Positions 1 through 7,684 of a DNA stretch of 8,394 nucleotides are shown here, one piece after another. The stretch is from Acidimicrobiia bacterium. GTDB taxonomy: Bacteria > Actinomycetota > Acidimicrobiia > Acidimicrobiales > Ilumatobacteraceae. Made by a program: the position numbers and the translations under genes. The notes under the pieces are model-generated. The model was not told the DNA's origin, ran no database searches, and saw only the letters and a list, made by a program, of their open reading frames with translations. The DNA is taken from the NCBI GenBank assembly GCA_013811855.1, contig JACCUL010000150.1:1-8394 (forward strand), given 5' to 3'. Within the stretch, counting starts at the first letter, position 1; every line of letters begins with the position of its first letter.

Positions 1-59
1 GCGTTGGCGACCTCGTCCTCGAACGGCGTCCGGCCGAAGGGCCGCCCGGAGTCGGTCAT
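1..59 (-). CDS. Partial gene coupled to the sigma factor; N-terminus only
   Basis: Only the first 19 codons are in the window; the rest lies beyond the left edge. The readable N-terminus is MTDSGRPFGRTPFEDEVAN, which is hydrophilic and has no signal sequence. The ATG at 57-59 overlaps the stop of the sigma-factor gene as ATGA, the usual sign of translational coupling and of one shared transcript. In SigE-type sigma operons the next gene is often an anti-sigma factor or a membrane protein with a short cytoplasmic N-terminus. That is a possibility from context only; 19 residues do not allow a family call. Confidence 0.6.
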   Translation of the reverse strand, partial: MTDSGRPFGRTPFEDEVAN

Positions 60-592
60 GACGTCGCCGTCCCCATCAGCTGGCGCATCCGCGACAGCCC
101 CAGCGACACCTGCGACTTGGCCGTGCCGACGCTCACCTCCATCGCCGTGGCGATCTGGTCGTACGAGAGGTCCTCGTAGTACCGCAGGACCACGGCCGTG
201 CGTTGGCGCGGGGGAAGTTGTCGGAGCGTCTCGAACGTCGTCGAGGCGTCGACGACGCGATCCTCGATCGGGCGGTCACCGCGGTCGTCGCCGCGCTGGG
301 TCCGGCGGTAGTTGCCGGCCACCGTCTCGCTGCGGAACTGACCCATGACGTGGTTGACGAGCGCCCGACGGGCGTAGGCGAAGAAGTTCTCGATCCCGTG
401 GTCGTCCTTGGACCACACGCGGTACAACCGGATGAACGTCTCGGCCACGGCGTCCTCGGCCATCGCCCCCGATCCGTGGCAGAGCAGGAGCGCGACGCGG
501 TAGAGCCGCGTGTTGTAGTCGTCGTACAACACCGCGAACTCGTCCCAGCCGCGCCCGGGCGCGGCGGTCGCTGGTGGATCGGTTTTAGCCAT
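56..592 (-). CDS. SigE-like sigma-70 family RNA polymerase sigma factor
   Basis: A 178-aa group IV (ECF-size) sigma factor that would direct RNA polymerase to a specific promoter set. Region 2 spans about residues 18-88, with the helix carrying AEDAVAETFIRLYRVW and then FAYARRALVNHVMGQFR. This arrangement is like the actinobacterial SigE/TIGR02983-type proteins. A variable, charged linker covers about 89-118. Region 4 spans about 120-172: LPPRQRTAVVLRYYEDLSY followed by the helix-turn-helix IATAMEVSVGTAKSQVSLGL. The ATG at 592 is preferred because a GAGG lies 7 nt upstream and region 2 begins soon after; an in-frame GTG about 17 codons further up is less likely. The stop overlaps the next minus-strand gene. 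It is divergent from the sugar-binding-protein gene and shares a 396-bp intergenic region with it. A role in controlling the importer is possible but unproven. Confidence 0.9.
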   Translation of the reverse strand: MAKTDPPATAAPGRGWDEFAVLYDDYNTRLYRVALLLCHGSGAMAEDAVAETFIRLYRVWSKDDHGIENFFAYARRALVNHVMGQFRSETVAGNYRRTQRGDDRGDRPIEDRVVDASTTFETLRQLPPRQRTAVVLRYYEDLSYDQIATAMEVSVGTAKSQVSLGLSRMRQLMGTATS

Positions 593-749
593 GTCACGGC
601 CTCGCGGGGCGAGGGCGCGCCAGTGTGCCACCGCCGGCCCGCTCGCTCGTGTCCACCACCGTTCACCCGTAGGAGACGCGTGGCTCCCGTCGCCGGTTGC
701 AACGTTCCAGAAGAAATCTCGTTCGAGGTTCAACCCTTTGGGGGTCTGG

Positions 750-770
750 CGCGTCCAGTTACCAGACGCG
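750..770. promoter_or_regulatory. 21-bp near-palindrome, candidate operator
   Basis: The left half is CGCGTCCAGT and the right half is ACCAGACGCG, around a central T. The reverse complement of the right half is CGCGTCTGGT, so 8 of 10 positions agree per half-site, with the outer six perfect. The symmetry and length suit a dimeric repressor or activator. It lies 158 bp from the sigma start and 218 bp from the binding-protein start, so it could act on either gene. A second, overlapping inverted repeat (GTCTGG 744-749 and CCAGAC 762-767) shares part of the site. No T-run follows on either strand, so it does not look like a terminator. The regulator is unknown. Confidence 0.4.
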
Positions 771-837
771 GGAACCCGGTCGACTTCCCCTCGCTCGGCG
801 GAGGACGAGGTGGTCGCACCACAGGTGGTCGCGGAAG

Positions 838-865
838 GGGCCCCGGAGGCGGAATCCCGGGGCCC
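838..865 (+). other. GC-only 9-bp hairpin upstream of the sugar operon
   Basis: GGGCCCCGG (838-846) pairs perfectly with CCGGGGCCC (857-865) around a 10-nt loop. There is no T-run, so intrinsic termination is unlikely. If transcription of the binding-protein gene starts upstream of this point, the hairpin would sit in its 5' leader; if it starts near 920, it would not be transcribed. In DNA this rich in GC, part of the pairing may be chance. Confidence 0.3.
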
Positions 866-988
866 TCGCCGCGCCTGCCCCGCCGAGGTGCCCAACGGCC
901 GTGCGCGCGCTACCGTGTCCTCGCCCCCAACGCGACGACGTGGTCCAGTGGCGGGCGCCCAACACAACGTGACCCAGGGGGAAACCAC

Positions 989-2443
989 ATGAAACGACGC
1001 TGGCTGCGGCTCGCCGCCGTACCCGCCGCCTTCGCACTCTTCGCCGCCGCTTGCGGCGACGACGACACCGCGGGTACTGGCGGTGACACCGAAGCGCCGG
1101 GCGACGCCACCACCTCGCCCGGCACCGGCACCGAGCCCGACGGCACCACCGAGCCCGGCGACACGACCCCGCCTGGCGACACCCAACCGCCCGGGACGAT
1201 GGGATCGATCCCGGTCGACCCCGCGCTCGAGGGCACGTCGGTCACCATCACCGGCTCCGAGCGCGACGACCCGTCCGTCATCGCCATCAACGAGTCGCTC
1301 AAGGCGTTCGGTGACGCCAACGGCATGGAGATCACGTTCACCGGTGACGCCGACTGGGAGGCGAACATCAACACCCAGGTCCAGGGCGGCAACCCGCCGA
1401 ACATCGGCATCTTCCCGCAGCCTGGCAAGCTCGGCGAGTTCGCCCGCGCCGGCAACATCTTCCCGCTCGCCGAGGCCACCGCGGAGGCCGTCGGCACGTA
1501 CTGGGCCGAGGACTACTCGAACTACGGCCTGGTCGACGACCAGCTGTTCGCCGTCCCCGTGAAGACCGACCTTAAGTCCATCGTCTGGTACCAACCGTCG
1601 GTGTTCGAAGCCGCCGGGTTCGCGGTGCCGGAGACGTTCGACGAGTTCACGGCCCTCCTCGACCAGATGAAGGCCGAGGGCGACGGCCGCAAGCCGTTGT
1701 GCGTCGGCATCGAGTCGGGCAACGCCACCGGCTGGACGTTCACCGACTGGACCGAGGAGATGGTGCTGCGCCAGCAGGGCGGCGACTACTACGACCAGTG
1801 GGTCGCCCACGAGATCCCGTTCGACGACCCCGGTGTCGCCGAGGCGATGCAGACCGTGCTCGACGTGTGGTCAGAGGAGAACGTGTTCGCCTCCGGTGGC
1901 ACGATCGCGGCCACGAACTTCGGTGAGCCCAACGCGTCGGCGCTCGTCAACGGCGACTGCTACATGCACCGCCAGGCGTCGTTCTTCAGCGGCTTCTTCC
2001 CCGCTGGCACGGGGTTCGCCGACGGGGCGGAGGGCTCCATCGACGTCTTCTACTTCCCGGACATCAACGGTGACCGACCGGTGCTGACGGCCGGCACGTT
2101 CGCGGCCGCGTTCGACGAGAACCCCGAAACCATGGCCGTCCTCGCCTACATGGCGACGCCGGGCTATGCCCAGCTGCGCCAGGAGATCCAGACCCGGGAG
2201 CTCGACGGCGGCCTGTCCGGCTTCCTGTCGGCGGCCCAGGGTCAGGACCCGGCGGTGTACCAGCCGCTGGAGCAGGGCTTCCTGGAGATCCTCAACAGCG
2301 CGGACCTGTCGAGGTTCGACGCCTCGGACCTGATGCCGGCCGAGGTCGGTGTCGGCTCCTTCTGGAGCGAGGGCACGTCCGCGGCGAACGGTGACCAGGA
2401 CGCCGCGGAGGCGGCAGCCAACATCGAGGACAGCTGGCCGTGA
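989..2443 (+). CDS. Sugar ABC transporter lipoprotein, solute-binding protein (AglE-like)
   Basis: A 484-aa extracellular binding protein of the SBP_bac_1 (COG1653, CUT1) family that captures a carbohydrate and delivers it to the permeases. Residues 1-21 are a signal peptide (MKRRW, then a hydrophobic core) ending in the lipobox AAAC with lipidated Cys22. Residues 23-75 are a low-complexity Asp/Gly/Thr/Pro/Glu linker with TEPG/TTPPG-like units that should hold the domain off the membrane. The globular domain runs from about 82 to 480. The segment NPPNIGIFPQPGKLGEFA (135-152) and the later NGDCYMHRQASF (321-332) recall alpha-glucoside-type binding proteins, so an oligosaccharide such as an alpha-glucoside is the best substrate guess; the substrate is not proven. 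Mature Cys238 and Cys324 could form a disulfide. The ATG at 989 has AGGGGG at 976-981, 7 nt upstream. It is the first gene of the operon and is followed by a terminator-like hairpin. Confidence 0.9.
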   Translation: MKRRWLRLAAVPAAFALFAAACGDDDTAGTGGDTEAPGDATTSPGTGTEPDGTTEPGDTTPPGDTQPPGTMGSIPVDPALEGTSVTITGSERDDPSVIAINESLKAFGDANGMEITFTGDADWEANINTQVQGGNPPNIGIFPQPGKLGEFARAGNIFPLAEATAEAVGTYWAEDYSNYGLVDDQLFAVPVKTDLKSIVWYQPSVFEAAGFAVPETFDEFTALLDQMKAEGDGRKPLCVGIESGNATGWTFTDWTEEMVLRQQGGDYYDQWVAHEIPFDDPGVAEAMQTVLDVWSEENVFASGGTIAATNFGEPNASALVNGDCYMHRQASFFSGFFPAGTGFADGAEGSIDVFYFPDINGDRPVLTAGTFAAAFDENPETMAVLAYMATPGYAQLRQEIQTRELDGGLSGFLSAAQGQDPAVYQPLEQGFLEILNSADLSRFDASDLMPAEVGVGSFWSEGTSAANGDQDAAEAAANIEDSWP

Positions 2444-2463
2444 GCTGACTCCTGCGGGACCCC

Positions 2464-2513
2464 AAACGTCCATCGGGGCACTGGCGCTCGCGCCAGTGCC
2501 CCGATCACGTTTT
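2464..2513 (+). terminator. Strong hairpin with T-run after the binding-protein gene
   Basis: A perfect 15-bp stem (ATCGGGGCACTGGCG at 2472-2486, and its complement at 2491-2505) closes on the 4-nt loop CTCG. It is followed after CACG by TTTT (2510-2513). The pairing continues outward as AAACGT (2464-2469) with ACGTTT (2507-2512), past a small internal loop. It lies 20 nt after the binding-protein stop and about 55 nt before the permease start. In sugar importers such a hairpin typically ends or stabilises most transcripts after the binding-protein gene, so that more binding protein than permease is made. The A-tract on the 5' side could let it work in both directions. Confidence 0.85.
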
Positions 2514-2569
2514 CAGTTGTGCCAAAGTGAAGGCCGGCCAACGAGCCGCAACTGTGGGGGTAACGATTC

Positions 2570-4483
2570 GTGGACAAGGTCATCTCGACGCTGCTGGCGG
2601 TGGTCATCGCGATCGGCGTCAGCGCCGGCATCTGGGTCGTCGCCAACCTGGTGTTCAACCAGGCCCGCCGCAACTGGCGCGTGTTCAACGCGATCATCTT
2701 CGCCAGCACGGGCTTCCTCGTCGGCGCGCTGCTGGCCGGGAACCGGTTGACCGTCGGCTCGACGACGCCTGAGACCGGGGGGTTCGTCAAGTTCATCTGG
2801 CTCCCCGTTGTGGCCATGGTGGCCATGGGCGCGCTCGGCATCGTGCTCGTCCAGGCCAACGAACCCCGCCTGCGGCTCATCATCTCGAGCGTCGCCGGCG
2901 TCGCCATCGGCGTGGCGATCGGCCTGCTGATCCGCGAGACGAGCCACCCGGCCATCGACGTCGGCCCGCTGATCGGGTGGACGGTCGGCGGTGTCGCCGT
3001 CGGAGGAGGCCTGGCGGCGCTGCGCAAGCGCAACCCCCTTCCGGGCCTCCTGGTCGGCGCCGCGCTCGGCTTCGTCCTCGGCGGTTGGGGGAGCGCCGAC
3101 ATCGGAGCGGGCTCGGTCGGCGAGGCGCTCGTGGCCAGTGTCGTGCCGGCGGCCCTGCTCGGCGCCCGCTACGGGCTCAGCAGCAACCCCGACGCCGTCC
3201 GCCGCGCCCGCATCGACACCGGCTCGCGGTCGTTCATCTTCCTCGTACCGGCCCTGCTCTTCATCCTCGCCACGCTCGTCGTGCCCGCCATCCGCACCTT
3301 GGTCCTCTCGTTCAAGGACCGTACCTCGGCCGAGTGGGTCGGTCTCGAGAACTACACGGAGACGTTCCAGGACCGCAACACGTGGAACCAAGAGGACTGG
3401 ACGAACATGTTCACCAGCCGGCTGTTCCTGATCGGCGTGCCGCTGCTCGCCATCGCCGTCGTCGTCGGGTCGGTCAGCAAGAAGCGCACCGGCAAGGCGG
3501 TCGAGCTCGGCAACCCGACCATGGCCCCGCTGCTCGGCGGCTTCTTCTTCGTCGCCTTCGCCGCGTTCACCGCCTTCCGCGGCACGATCGCCAACAACCT
3601 CTGGTGGGTGCTCACCGTCGTGTTCGCGGCCACGAGCATGGGCCTCACCATCGCCGTGCTCGCTGATCGCTCCAAGCACGAGAAGCTGGCCAAGTCCCTG
3701 ATCTTCATGCCGCTGGCGATCTCCCTCGTCGGCGCGTCCGTCATCTGGCGGTTCGTGTACGCGCCGCGTGACGCCAGCCAGGAGCAGACCGGCCTCTTCA
3801 ACGCCGTCTGGGTCGGGCTCGGGCGCCTCAGCACGGGCAGCGGCCTGCCGACGATCATCATCGCCGTCGTGCTCGGTCTGATCCTGCTCGGGCTGCTCGT
3901 TCTCGTGGCCCGGGCGCTCGTGCGCCGCGAGTGGGGCGCAGCCGTGGTGCCGGGGATCTTCCTCCTCCTGCTCGGCTGGTTCTTCATCCGCTACGTCACC
4001 GACGGTGTCGGCGGGTTCGTCGAGAACGAAGCCGGCGTCGTCCGGGCCAGCCCGATCGGCTTCGTCCAGGAGTCGCCGTTCAACAACGTCTGGTTGATGG
4101 TCATCCTCATCTGGATCCAAACCGGCTTCGCCATGGTCATCCTCTCGGCCGCCATCAAGGCCGTGCCCGACGAGCTGCTCGAGGCGGCCCGCGTGGACGG
4201 GGCGACCCAATCGCAGATCTTCTGGCGCGTCACGCTGCCCCAGATCGCCACCACCATCGGCGTCGTCGTGACAACGCTCATCGTCATCGTCATGAAGGTC
4301 TTCGACATCGTCAAGGTCGTGACGAACGGCCAGTTCGACACGCAGGTCCTGGCCAACGACATGTTCAACGAGGCCTTCTCGAACTTCAACATCGGTCGGG
4401 GCGCGGCACTGGCGATGGTCCTGTTCGTCTCGGTGTTGCCGGTGATGGTGTTCAACATCCGCAAGATGCAGAGAGAGGGCTGA
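2570..4483 (+). CDS. Oversized MalF-type sugar ABC transporter permease (AglF-like)
   Basis: A 637-aa inner-membrane permease, about twice the roughly 300 residues usual in this family. The conserved core begins near residue 220 (SFIFLVPALLFILATLVVPA). It has the loop WVGLENYTETF (256-266), TM2 near 343-364, TM3 near 376-396 and TM4 near 507-530. Next come the EAA motif EAARVDGATQSQIFWRVTLP (538-557), which docks on the ATPase, and TM5-TM6 (about 556-577 and 612-632). Extra parts are an N-terminal membrane region (1-215, about seven hydrophobic segments, glycine-rich at 134-185) and two inserted hydrophobic pairs (about 283-337 and 427-474). The start is GTG with GGGGG at 2556-2560, 9 nt upstream. 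The reading frame is unbroken, with no sign of two genes joined by error. It lies 1 nt before the second permease gene, so the two should be co-translated. TM borders are estimated by eye. Confidence 0.92.
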   Translation: MDKVISTLLAVVIAIGVSAGIWVVANLVFNQARRNWRVFNAIIFASTGFLVGALLAGNRLTVGSTTPETGGFVKFIWLPVVAMVAMGALGIVLVQANEPRLRLIISSVAGVAIGVAIGLLIRETSHPAIDVGPLIGWTVGGVAVGGGLAALRKRNPLPGLLVGAALGFVLGGWGSADIGAGSVGEALVASVVPAALLGARYGLSSNPDAVRRARIDTGSRSFIFLVPALLFILATLVVPAIRTLVLSFKDRTSAEWVGLENYTETFQDRNTWNQEDWTNMFTSRLFLIGVPLLAIAVVVGSVSKKRTGKAVELGNPTMAPLLGGFFFVAFAAFTAFRGTIANNLWWVLTVVFAATSMGLTIAVLADRSKHEKLAKSLIFMPLAISLVGASVIWRFVYAPRDASQEQTGLFNAVWVGLGRLSTGSGLPTIIIAVVLGLILLGLLVLVARALVRREWGAAVVPGIFLLLLGWFFIRYVTDGVGGFVENEAGVVRASPIGFVQESPFNNVWLMVILIWIQTGFAMVILSAAIKAVPDELLEAARVDGATQSQIFWRVTLPQIATTIGVVVTTLIVIVMKVFDIVKVVTNGQFDTQVLANDMFNEAFSNFNIGRGAALAMVLFVSVLPVMVFNIRKMQREG

Positions 4484-4484
4484 G

Positions 4485-5477
4485 ATGAGCCAGTTCACCC
4501 CGGTGCTCACCGACCCCGGCGACGTGAGCTACGACGACGGGAGCACGCCCGTCGCGCAGCGCGGCGTCGTCGACCGTGTCTACGGCTTCCTGCGCAGGAT
4601 CCCGGCCTCGTTCCTGTGGATCATCGTCATCATCTGGAGCCTCCCGACGATCGGGCTGCTCGTCAACTCGTTCCGGACCCGTGACGCGCAACGGGCGTCG
4701 GGCTGGTGGGAGGCCATCGGCGAGCTGGACGATCTGACGCTCGGGAACTACCGCACGGTGATGGATGCCAGTGGCACCGTGAGTCTCGGCGACTCGCTGC
4801 TCAACTCCTTCGCCATCGCCATCCCGGCGACGGTCATCCCGATCGCCATGGCCGCGTTCGCCGCCTACGCGTTCGCGTGGATCGACTTCAGGGGCCGCAA
4901 GGGGCTGTTCATCATCACGGTCTCGCTGCTCGCCATCCCCCTGCAGGTGGCGCTCATCCCGCTGCTGCAGCTCTACGTCGGCGGCGCTCACCTGACGCTC
5001 CCGTTCATCGACAAGACGATCACGTTGATCCCTGACCTCGACCTCGCGGGCCAGACCACGGCCGTGTGGCTGACGCACGCCGGCTTCGCCCTGCCGTTCG
5101 CCATCTTCCTGCTCCACAACTACATCTCGGGCCTGCCCAAGGACCTCTTCGAGGCGGCCCGCATCGACGGGGCCGACCACTTCACCGTGTTCTGGCGGCT
5201 CGTGCTGCCGCTGTCGATCCCCGTGCTGGCGGCGTTCGCCATCTTCCAGTTCCTGTGGACGTGGAACGACTACCTCATCGCCAACACGATGGTGGGGTCG
5301 AACCCGGACGCCGTGCCGACGACGATCCGCATCGCCAACCTGGCCGGCGACTTCGGACGCAACGAGTACCTGTTGCCGTCGGCCGCGTTCATCCAGGCGA
5401 TCGTGCCGGTCTGCGTGTTCTTCGCGCTGCAGCGGTACTTCGTCCGCGGCCTCCTCGCCGGTTCCGTCAAGGGCTGA
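4485..5477 (+). CDS. MalG-type sugar ABC transporter permease (AglG-like)
   Basis: A 330-aa membrane subunit that pairs with the preceding permease to form the sugar channel. Residues 1-40 are a hydrophilic cytoplasmic tail. Six membrane segments lie near 43-62, 106-130, 140-164, 192-214, 239-260 and 298-316, the standard number for this family. The EAA motif EAARIDGADHFTVFWRLVLP (223-242) is the coupling helix for the ATPase. WTWNDYLIAN (258-267) and the C-terminal FVRGLLAGSVKG are typical of MalG-type permeases. The ATG lies 1 nt after the upstream stop, with GAGGG about 7 nt upstream, so translation is probably coupled to the first permease. Length and topology are ordinary, in contrast to its partner. 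The CUT1 family is clear; the sugar is not. Confidence 0.95.
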   Translation: MSQFTPVLTDPGDVSYDDGSTPVAQRGVVDRVYGFLRRIPASFLWIIVIIWSLPTIGLLVNSFRTRDAQRASGWWEAIGELDDLTLGNYRTVMDASGTVSLGDSLLNSFAIAIPATVIPIAMAAFAAYAFAWIDFRGRKGLFIITVSLLAIPLQVALIPLLQLYVGGAHLTLPFIDKTITLIPDLDLAGQTTAVWLTHAGFALPFAIFLLHNYISGLPKDLFEAARIDGADHFTVFWRLVLPLSIPVLAAFAIFQFLWTWNDYLIANTMVGSNPDAVPTTIRIANLAGDFGRNEYLLPSAAFIQAIVPVCVFFALQRYFVRGLLAGSVKG

Positions 5478-5497
5478 GAGCGCGACGCGACCCGGCC

Positions 5498-6400
5498 GTG
5501 ACCTCGCTCGTCCGGGCCGAGCCCCGTCGGTTGGGATCGCTCCCGCCGGTGGGGCCGATCGCCTACGGCCAGTGGCGGTACACGACCGACGACCTGGCGG
5601 GCGCCCAGGGCCTGATCGAGACGGCCCTCGACGCCGGGCTGAACCTCATCGACACCGCCGACGTGTACGGGCTCGACTGGGGCGGGACGGGTTTCGGGGA
5701 GGTCGAGGAGCTCCTCGGACGCGTGCTCAACGGCGCCCCAGGCCTGCGTCAGCGGATGGTCCTGGCCACGAAGGGTGGCATCCGCCCTCCCGTCCCGTAC
5801 GACTCGTCGGCCGACGGGCTGCGGGCCGCGTGCGAGGCGTCGCTTCGGCGGCTGCAGGTCGACGTCATCGACCTGTACCAGGTCCACCGGCCCGATCTGT
5901 TCACGCATCCGGCGGAGGTCGCCGCCACGCTGAGCGCGTTGCGCGACGAGGGCAAGATCGCCGAGGTCGGCGTGTCCAACCACACTCCGGCGCAGACCGA
6001 CGCGCTCCGGGCCCACCTCCCGTTCCCGCTCGTCAGCACCCAACCCGAGTACTCGGCCCTGCACCTCGACCCGCTGCGCGACGGCACGCTCGACGCCTGC
6101 ATGCGCTACGGCATCACGCCGCTGGCGTGGAGCCCACTGGCCGGCGGTCGCCTGGCCACCGGCCGGGACGTGGCGCCCGAGCTGCTCGCCGAGCTCGACC
6201 GCATCGCCGAGCGGGAGGGCGTATCGCGCGCCGACGTGGCCGTCGCCTTCGTGCTCGCCCACCCGTCACGACCGATCGCCATCATCGGCACCCAGAACCC
6301 CGAGCGCATCAGGTCGTCGCTCCGGGCCCTGGACGTGACCCTCGACCGCCAGGACGTCTACGCCATCGTCCAAGCCGCCGAGGGCGTCCCCCTCCCGTAA
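5498..6400 (+). CDS. Aldo/keto reductase, YdhF-like NADP(H) oxidoreductase
   Basis: A 300-aa cytoplasmic aldo/keto reductase that would interconvert a carbonyl and an alcohol with NADP(H). The catalytic tetrad can be assigned: Asp52 and Tyr57 in NLIDTADVYG, Lys92 in LATKGG and His130 in LYQVHRPD. Cofactor-binding parts include GVSN (158-161), WSPLAGGRL (211-219) and IIGTQNPERIRSS (262-274). LVSTQPEYSALHLDPLRDGTLDAC resembles the COG4989/YdhF branch. GTG at 5498 is chosen because it is the first start after the permease stop, gives the family's usual N-terminus and leaves a 20-nt gap; there is no clear ribosome binding site. Position and spacing place it in the transporter operon, so a role in metabolising the imported compound is plausible but inferred. 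It ends 10 nt before the convergent ATPase gene. Confidence 0.92.
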   Translation: MTSLVRAEPRRLGSLPPVGPIAYGQWRYTTDDLAGAQGLIETALDAGLNLIDTADVYGLDWGGTGFGEVEELLGRVLNGAPGLRQRMVLATKGGIRPPVPYDSSADGLRAACEASLRRLQVDVIDLYQVHRPDLFTHPAEVAATLSALRDEGKIAEVGVSNHTPAQTDALRAHLPFPLVSTQPEYSALHLDPLRDGTLDACMRYGITPLAWSPLAGGRLATGRDVAPELLAELDRIAEREGVSRADVAVAFVLAHPSRPIAIIGTQNPERIRSSLRALDVTLDRQDVYAIVQAAEGVPLP

Positions 6401-6410
6401 TTCGCGGCCG

Positions 6411-7583
<1,173 letters not shown>

Positions 7584-7620
7584 GTAGTTCCTCCCCGGGG
7601 GACGGTTGATGACGGCGGTC

Positions 7621-7648
7621 ACGCTACCTGACCCGGCCGCGTCCACAA
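7621..7648 (-). promoter_or_regulatory. Candidate promoter of the ATPase gene
   Basis: On the minus strand TTGTGG (7648-7643) and TAGCGT (7626-7621) are 16 bp apart. They resemble a weak -35 (TTG conserved) and a TANNNT -10. Transcription would start near 7614, giving a leader of about 30 nt that contains the strong ribosome binding site. This was found by eye and there is no direct evidence of use. Confidence 0.45.
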
Positions 7649-7670
7649 GACCTCCGCCGACGGCCCCCGG

Positions 7671-7676
7671 TAACGT
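7671..7676 (+). promoter_or_regulatory. Candidate -10 for a leaderless transcript
   Basis: TAACGT matches TANNNT and lies 8 nt before the GTG at 7685, so +1 would fall on or next to that start codon. No -35 is recognisable. The lack of any ribosome binding site before the gene's three possible starts supports leaderless translation, which is common in actinobacteria. Confidence 0.3.
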
Positions 7677-7684
7677 CCGTGCGC

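Larger units (their letters stand above)
593..988. other. Divergent intergenic region, sigma factor / sugar operon
   Basis: This 396-bp stretch separates two divergently transcribed genes and should hold both of their promoters. Several long frames cross it, but none has recognisable protein content. Bases 701-744 are the least GC-rich part and so the likeliest promoter area. They contain small palindromes: GTTGCAAC at 696-703, CTCGTTCGAG at 718-727 and GGTTCAACC at 727-735. A minus-strand TTGAAC (733-728) could be a -35 for the sigma gene, but no -10 sits at the right distance. On the plus strand TACCGT at 911-916 resembles an actinobacterial -10 and would give a leader of about 65 nt, but it has no -35. 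The two clearer structures, at 750-770 and 838-865, are listed separately. Confidence 0.6.

Noticed and set aside
203..988. Long in-frame N-terminal extension of the binding-protein frame
   Set aside because: It runs antisense through the sigma-factor gene, has no domain content and would bury the signal peptide. The ATG at 989 has a proper ribosome binding site and lipoprotein signal.
593..1810. Long minus-strand frame extending upstream of the sigma factor
   Set aside because: It is the antisense of the binding-protein gene and intergenic DNA. GC-rich codon bias keeps such frames open. The sigma domain begins just after the ATG at 592.
2513..4510. 665-aa minus-strand frame opposite the large permease
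   Set aside because: Its translation is Asp/Glu/Arg/His-rich low complexity, the typical antisense of hydrophobic GC-rich codons. The plus strand encodes clear permease motifs.
5066..5497. N-terminal extension of the aldo/keto reductase into the second permease
   Set aside because: This part is the permease read in another frame, rich in Arg/Pro/Ala. The permease is clearly real and the reductase family starts near GTG 5498.
7584..7646. Upstream in-frame start adding 21 residues to the ATPase
   Set aside because: The MATVVLDRINKVYENG start matches the family, and GGGGAGGAA sits 6 nt before it.
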